Below, in pieces: positions 59,009 through 64,000 of a stretch of 64,000 nt of DNA. The number at the start of each line of letters is the position of its first letter. Position 1 is the stretch's first letter. A program made the translations under genes and the position numbers. The notes under the pieces are model-generated. The model ran no database searches. It saw only the letters and a program-made list of their open reading frames with translations, and was not told the DNA's origin. The DNA lies in assembly GCA_021030915.1 (NCBI GenBank), contig JAGEMR010000028.1:248001-312000 (forward strand). The letters run 5' to 3'. The DNA is from Astrothelium macrocarpum (lineage: Eukaryota; Ascomycota; Dothideomycetes; Trypetheliales; Trypetheliaceae).

Positions 59009-59379
59009 TGTTATGATCCTAGGTATCCTTGGCGTCAAGTCTACTTGGGATCAAGATGGCTTCTGAAGTGAGTCAGTAAAGGATTGAACTAGCAAGAATA
59101 ATGATTTGATAATTCAAAGTTCTATTGAAGATATTATCAAAAATTAATTTAAAGAATGATTTTGAATATAACGAGATCAAAACTGATTTTGTCGCATTTT
59201 TATATATTTGAATTGTTCATTAAAATTGTAATGATTTTTATATTTGTTGAAATGAATCTTATCAAATGAAGAATGATATTCGCGAATTTTCTGATGAATT
59301 CGCAGATTCTCTGATAAATTATTTATAATGACCGAATTGATTGTTCATCGTATATTCATTTTATCATGATATCGTAATA
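59009..59379 (+). repeat. LTR copy, partly mutated, plus orientation
   Basis: 371 bp starting TGTTATGATCCTAGGTATCC and ending ...CGTAATA, colinear with the reverse complement of the LTR at 62108-62479 (ends TAACA there). The first ~95 bp are almost unmutated; beyond that most C outside TpC are T. The flanking 5-mers (TATAT left, CTATT right) do not match, so it is not a clean solo LTR; it may be one end of a longer decayed element. Confidence 0.8.
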
Positions 59380-59830
59380 CTATTTTTCTTTTTTTAATCA
59401 TATATTTTCACGTATTATAAATTTTTTAAATTTTATTGATTTTTATAAAAATATCTTTTCGTTTTTCTTTCAATCGTCATTATTTTATTTTAAAAATTAT
59501 GTATTTTAATTTTTTCGTTTTTATTTTTTATGATTATTATCTGTTTCAGAAACTGATTTGTATCGTAATAAATTTTCGTTTAAAATATTTCGAATACGTG
59601 AAAAATGATCGAAAATATATTAATTTTTTCTAATCGTCGTTGAATAAAATTCGTGAGAAATATTGAAAACGTATTGAAAATGATGAAAAGAAATTGATAT
59701 AAATATTGATTTATTTATTACGAAATAAGAAAATTCTTCGTCAGATTAAAGAATATGCGAAAATGAAGATTGAATATGAATTCGATTTATTATAAAAAAA
59801 AATAAAAAAGAATTATTCGACGACGAATAT
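59380..59830 (+). other. Purine-rich stretch with possible coiled-coil coding trace
   Basis: After the LTR, the plus strand at about 59640-59815 reads, with a few stops, as a Lys/Glu/Arg/Ile-rich helix (for example LLRNKKILRQIKEYAKMKIE). This resembles charged coiled coils encoded next to some fungal LTR elements, but the trace is too degenerate to name. Confidence 0.2.
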
Positions 59831-62800
59831 CATTATAAATCTTTTTTCATTAATTTAAAATTTTTTGATTCAAATGAATAATATATTATTGAATGAATTA
59901 TCATTTTTAAAAATGTTTTAATATTATATATTAATTTTTTCTGATATAATATTTTTGAATCTTTTTTTGACATTTTTTTAATATTATTGTAATTTTTTAT
60001 ATATTTTTCGTATACGGATATTTTTTTCATTTTATCAGATATTTATGATTATAATGATTCATAATTTTTTTGATTTTAAATTCGTTTTTTTTTTTTTTGA
60101 TTCAAAATAAATCGTTTTTTGATATAATATCCTTATATTTATTAATTGAAATAAATATATATAAAATATTGAATGAATTTTGATATTTGATGACAATTTT
60201 AATCTGAAATTTATTGATTTTTTTTTTATCAAAAATGATCCGATTTTGATTAATTTCAATTTTTTAATTGATAATTTATTTTTGAGATTTTTAATAAATA
60301 AATATATTTTATTCTTTTTTTTTTAATTAAGATTCTTTTTTTTTTAAAAATATTGATTTTTTTTATTTTTGATTAATATTTATTGATTATTTTTTTTAAT
60401 ATTTTTTTGTGTTTATATCGAGATTTTTAATTTTTATAATATATTTCATTATATTTGATTCGAAAATGTCTTTATTTTTCGTCTGATTCGATTTTTATTA
60501 TTTTGATCTAAAATATATTTTATTGATGTTTTTTATATGATTAATGACATTTTTTGATTTAATATTAATTATGTCATAAATAGTAAGAATATTTAATTAT
60601 TTTGTTGATTATTTATATAATGTTTTAAATATTATTTTAATATTTGATTCATGTGTTTTATTTGACCGTTTGTTTTCTTATAATATATCGTGAATATTTT
60701 TAATTTGATTTTTAATTCATTTAGAATTGTTTTTTAATAGATTAATATAAATCTTCGATTTTTATCAGATATAATATTTATTGGAATTTTAAAATATTTG
60801 AACAATTTTTGGAATAATAATTCGATTATGTGGATTGTTTTATACGTCTTTTTGAATTGTTCAATAATGACGTATTTTATTAATTTATTTATAATAATTA
60901 TGATTGCGTTATATTTTAATTCCGTTATTGAATCTTCTGATTTTGATGAATTTGTAATGAAATTTATAATGATTTGTTTAAATAATTCATATAATAATTT
61001 TATTGATATAATTATTCTTCTTTTTATTTATATATTATATTTATTCTTCTGATATAATTCGCATTTAATAATATAATCTTGGATATGTTTTTTCATTTTT
61101 TTGAAATGACAATTTCGTTGAATATTTTTGATGATCTGTACGATTTTTAAATATTTATAAAATAATTTATTATGATATTTTTCAATGATTTTTTTAATTC
61201 TTTTTGATAAAATCGTGATTTTTTGTTTTAATTATTGATTTTGTTTAAAAACGGTCAGAATTGTATTGATTTTTTTATAGTTTTTTTTAATAATATATCG
61301 TTTTGATTAATTTTAAAAATTGTCTGATCTTTGATTTTTTTCGTTATATAGTCTGGCCTTTGATTTAGAATTTCGGTTCTAGAATTGTCTTTTTTTGATG
61401 TGTATTTGATGATAAATTTGTATTGTTTTAAAAGTTTCGATCATTTAATTTATCATTGATTTAATTATTTTATTGTTATGAAATAAACGAAATTTTTGTG
61501 ATTTGTAAAGATTTTCAAGAATGATGATTCTTCAACGTATATTTTCTAGTGTTGTAATGTAATAATTATGATAAGAAATTTCTTATCATGAATATTATAA
61601 TTCTGTTCTGTCTTTGAAAATTTTTTCGAGTAGTATTTTATTGAATATCATTTTTCATTTTGTATTTATTGACGTAAATATGTTTTTATTATCAGATCGG
61701 ATGTATCAATTTCAATCTATATTAATTCTGATGATTTGATAATTTTTAATACAGGGTTTCGTAAATAATTTTTTTTAAATATTTCGAATGTTTTTCTTTT
61801 TTTTTTCTAAAAATGAATATTTTTTTGTTTTTCATTAATTTTATTAAAGATTGTATTTTAAAAGAATTTTAATAAATCTTTGATTATAATTGACGAATTT
61901 TAAAAAGAATTGAATGTTTTTTACATTTTTTGATTCTAATCAATTTTCAATTGATTTTATCTTATCTAAATCAATTCGTATAATTTTTATTTTAATAATA
62001 TAATTTAGAAAATTCGTTTTTTTAATTCAAAATTTGTATTTTAATAATTTTAATTATAGATCTCGTTTGTCAAATTCTTTAAATATTTATTGTATATATT
62101 ACGTATGTGTTACGGCACCACCGTAAGGCAGGTAGACGGTGACCAATCAGTACGGCTATCACGGGTAGCTCATCAAGGGAACCTGCGAATTCATCAGGGA
62201 GATCGTGAACATCATCCTTCGATTGGTGAGGTTCATTCCAGCGGGCGTGAGAATCATCACAATCTTCGTGAACAATTCAAATATATAAAAATGCGATGAA
62301 ACCAGTCCTAGTTTCGTTATATTCAAAATCATCCTCTAAATTAATTTTTGATAACGTTTTCAGTAGAATTTTGAATTACCAATCATTATTTTTTATTAAT
62401 TCAGTCCTTTACCGATTCATTTCAGAAGCCATTTTGATCCCAAGTAGATTTGACCCCAAGGATACCTAGGATCATAACAGTATGTTCTTTTTTGATTTTT
62501 GAGTAGATGAGGATATCATTTAGATACGTTATTATAAATTTGTCAAAATATGATTTTAATGTGTCGTTAACGAATATTTGATAATTGATTGACGTATTTA
62601 TGAATCTAAATGACATGATAAGATATTTGAAATGTCCGTATTTTATTCGAAATATTGTTTTTCATTCTTCGTTTTTTTTTCATTCGTATAAAATTATAGA
62701 TTTTTAATAGATTCAATTTAGTAAATTATTATGTATTTGAAAATCTATTTTGCAGTTTCGTGATGTTTGATAATAAATATCAATTTTTGATCGTTATTTT

Positions 62801-63700
62801 ATTGAATTGTTGATAATTTATATAAAATTGTAAATTTTCGTTCTTTTTTGATACAAAAAGAATCGGATATTTTATAAATGATTCCGATTTTTTGATAAAA
62901 TTCTTTTTTAGATTTTTATTCAAATATTCTTTTAATATTTCAAATTTTTTATTGAATAATATATAAATGAATCTGAATATAAATTGTTTTTTCATAAAAA
63001 ATTTGATTTTATGATTTCACGATTGATATTTAAATAATATTTTGATATTTAATTTTTATTTAAAAAAATGTATTCATTTTTCGTATTTTAAGAGAATTTC
63101 AAAAATGATTGAGATTATTTTTAAATTATTAATTTTTTAATCTTTTTATTCTGTTAAAATGTCTATTATATTTGAAATTTTTTTTAATAAAAATCTCGTT
63201 TTTCGAAATGATTTATATAAAATAATCATTCATTTTATCTTTTATCGTGTTTAAATATGAAAATTCTGATATAATTTTATAATTATATTCATTCATTTTC
63301 AATATTTTAATTTTTTAATTGATTATCGGATTATATTATTATAATCAAAATAATTTTAATACAATATTATGTCTGATTATAATAATGATATCGAATATGA
63401 TTTTTTCAATGTATTTTATGATAATCATAAATATTGATCGAATTTTTTCCAAAATTTCGTCAATTTTTGACATTTTTTATTCTGTTATTATGCGTATTAC
63501 GTATTTTTGATTTTTTGATTTAATTAATAAATTCAATAAATTTTGAAATATTTTGAATAAAAAATTCTTATTTATTTTTGAATCAATTAATATTTTGATT
63601 TCTTTTTTTTTTTTTAACGTTATTATGATATATAATAAATGATTGAATATTTGAATAATATTTAAATTTATATTCGCATTTTATTCATAAAATCTAAATC
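59830..63700 (-). mobile_element. Ty3/gypsy LTR retrotransposon internal region, inactivated
   Basis: Pol domains are readable in order on the minus strand. Retropepsin: LIDS(K/G) at about 63580 and FDI...RHN at about 63400. Reverse transcriptase: 62995-62700 (EYLNKNL, PILFVSKK) and 62616-62485 (YLNDILIYS for YLDDILIYS), interrupted by the solo LTR and resuming below 62102. Integrase zinc region about 61180-61030 (YHNK...KCELYQKNK), DDE core about 60985-60600 (first Asp to Asn, ISD kept, final Glu to Lys in GQIKHMNQ). Integrase C-terminal GPF-type region 60259-60059 (GSFLIKK, KIHSIFYIYL). A chromodomain may follow at 60030-59833. Changes are almost all G-to-A on the coding strand. Gag and the right-hand LTR lie beyond or were not recognised. 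Confidence 0.85.
62108..62479 (-). repeat. Solo LTR, nearly unmutated, nested in gypsy RT
   Basis: 372 bp. In its own orientation it begins TGTTATGATCC and ends CCGTAACA, with the 5-bp terminal inverted repeat TGTTA/TAACA. It is flanked by an exact 5-bp target duplication GTATG (62103-62107 and 62480-62484). It interrupts the RT frame just after the KKEHT codons, and the RT reading resumes on the other side. GC content is normal over 62108-62300, in contrast to the surroundings. Confidence 0.93.
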
Positions 63701-64000
63701 TTTTTCCTATAATAAATGTGTTTTTATTACGATTTATTTCGTAAATATGAACGAATATTGTATTATTCTATTATCATTATAATAAAGATAATTTCTTCTA
63801 TTTTTGCAAAACCATTCATTGATTAATATATATTTTTCTTTTTATTTCTGATGAATAAAATAATTAATAAAATTATAATTTTTTTATAATTGTTATTCAT
63901 ATTATTTTAATTTTTTCATCGTATGAATTTCATATTTCTCATTTTCATATTAATAATAATATATTCTTTTATAATCTGAATATTCTTTATTTATAATTAA

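Larger units (their letters stand above)
52133..64000. repeat. AT-rich tract of heavily C-to-T mutated (RIP-like) transposon remains
   Basis: About 11.9 kb with extremely low GC and no intact gene. Decodable elements are a Fot1/pogo-like transposon (52500-54346), two copies of one LTR (59009-59379, 62108-62479) and a Ty3/gypsy element (about 59.8-63.7 kb). Elsewhere (52133-52499, 54347-59008) I can read no coding trace. Surviving C is nearly always preceded by T and surviving G followed by A between 52.1 and 59.4 kb. In 59.4-64.0 kb G is common but C remains rare on the plus strand, meaning mutation of essentially one strand. Confidence 0.9.

Noticed and set aside
60798..61052. 84-residue plus-strand hydrophobic frame
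   Set aside because: Antisense to the readable integrase zinc region and DDE core; Ile/Phe/Asn richness is due to AT content.
59009..62479. One LTR retrotransposon bounded by the two LTR copies
   Set aside because: The copies are in inverted orientation, the right one has its own perfect target duplication as a solo LTR, and the gypsy frame runs through it.
1..64000. tRNA, rRNA or CRISPR features
   Set aside because: No cloverleaf-like B-box with matching acceptor stem was noticed and no regularly spaced repeats occur; CRISPR is not expected in a fungus. A covariance-model search was not possible, so small RNAs could be missed.

Overview
The window comes from a filamentous ascomycete (Pezizomycotina) chromosome. 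The evidence is short 46-110 nt GT-AG introns, compact divergently transcribed housekeeping genes, a HET-domain gene, a fungal Zn2Cys6 regulator, and a long AT-rich tract that looks like RIP-degraded transposons. I cannot place it to class from sequence alone; Leotiomycetes or Dothideomycetes would both fit.

Layout. From 1 to about 51.7 kb the DNA is gene-rich with balanced base composition. In order: BET2 (partial, -), a RhoGAP (+), RRS1 (-), mitoribosomal mS29/DAP3 (+), an aspartic-protease-like membrane protein (+), translin (+, eight exons), a PTPA/Rrd PP2A activator (-), RPL22 (+), a second aspartic-protease-like membrane protein (-), a HET protein (-), a FAM32A-like protein (-), endonuclease III NTH1 (+), glutathione peroxidase (-), a C2H2 protein (-), a Zn2Cys6 factor (-), a large disordered fungal protein (-), an Hcs1/IGHMBP2-type helicase (-), GPI11 (+), a GH43-type glycosidase (+), an NHP2-like protein (+), GGPP synthase (-), the SIN component Cdc14 (+), and BMT6 (-). 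Many neighbours share short divergent promoters (RRS1/mS29, PTPA/RPL22, FAM32A/NTH1, helicase/GPI11, GGPPS/cdc14). Several genes serve ribosome production (RRS1, RPL22, NHP2, BMT6, mS29), but nothing indicates co-regulation. No secondary-metabolite cluster surrounds the GGPP synthase.

From about 52.13 kb to the end (64 kb) composition changes abruptly to extreme AT richness. I could decode three elements. A 1.85 kb Fot1/pogo-type DNA transposon (52500-54346) has 59-bp terminal inverted repeats and TA duplications. A Ty3/gypsy retrotransposon runs on the minus strand (protease about 63.6 kb, RT about 63.0-62.5 kb, integrase about 61.2-60.0 kb). A nearly unmutated 372-bp solo LTR with a perfect 5-bp target duplication sits inside the RT of that retrotransposon. 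A mutated relative of the same LTR lies at 59.0 kb in opposite orientation.

Most interesting observations: (i) in the decayed tract surviving cytosines are almost all in TpC (guanines in GpA), and TpCpA is common, which is not the CpA-directed signature of classical RIP; (ii) mutation is two-stranded from 52.1 to 59.4 kb but essentially one-stranded from 59.4 to 64 kb; (iii) both aspartic-protease-like genes have lost catalytic aspartates while keeping signal, fold and membrane anchor. All splice junctions and domain calls were read by eye and no database search was run.
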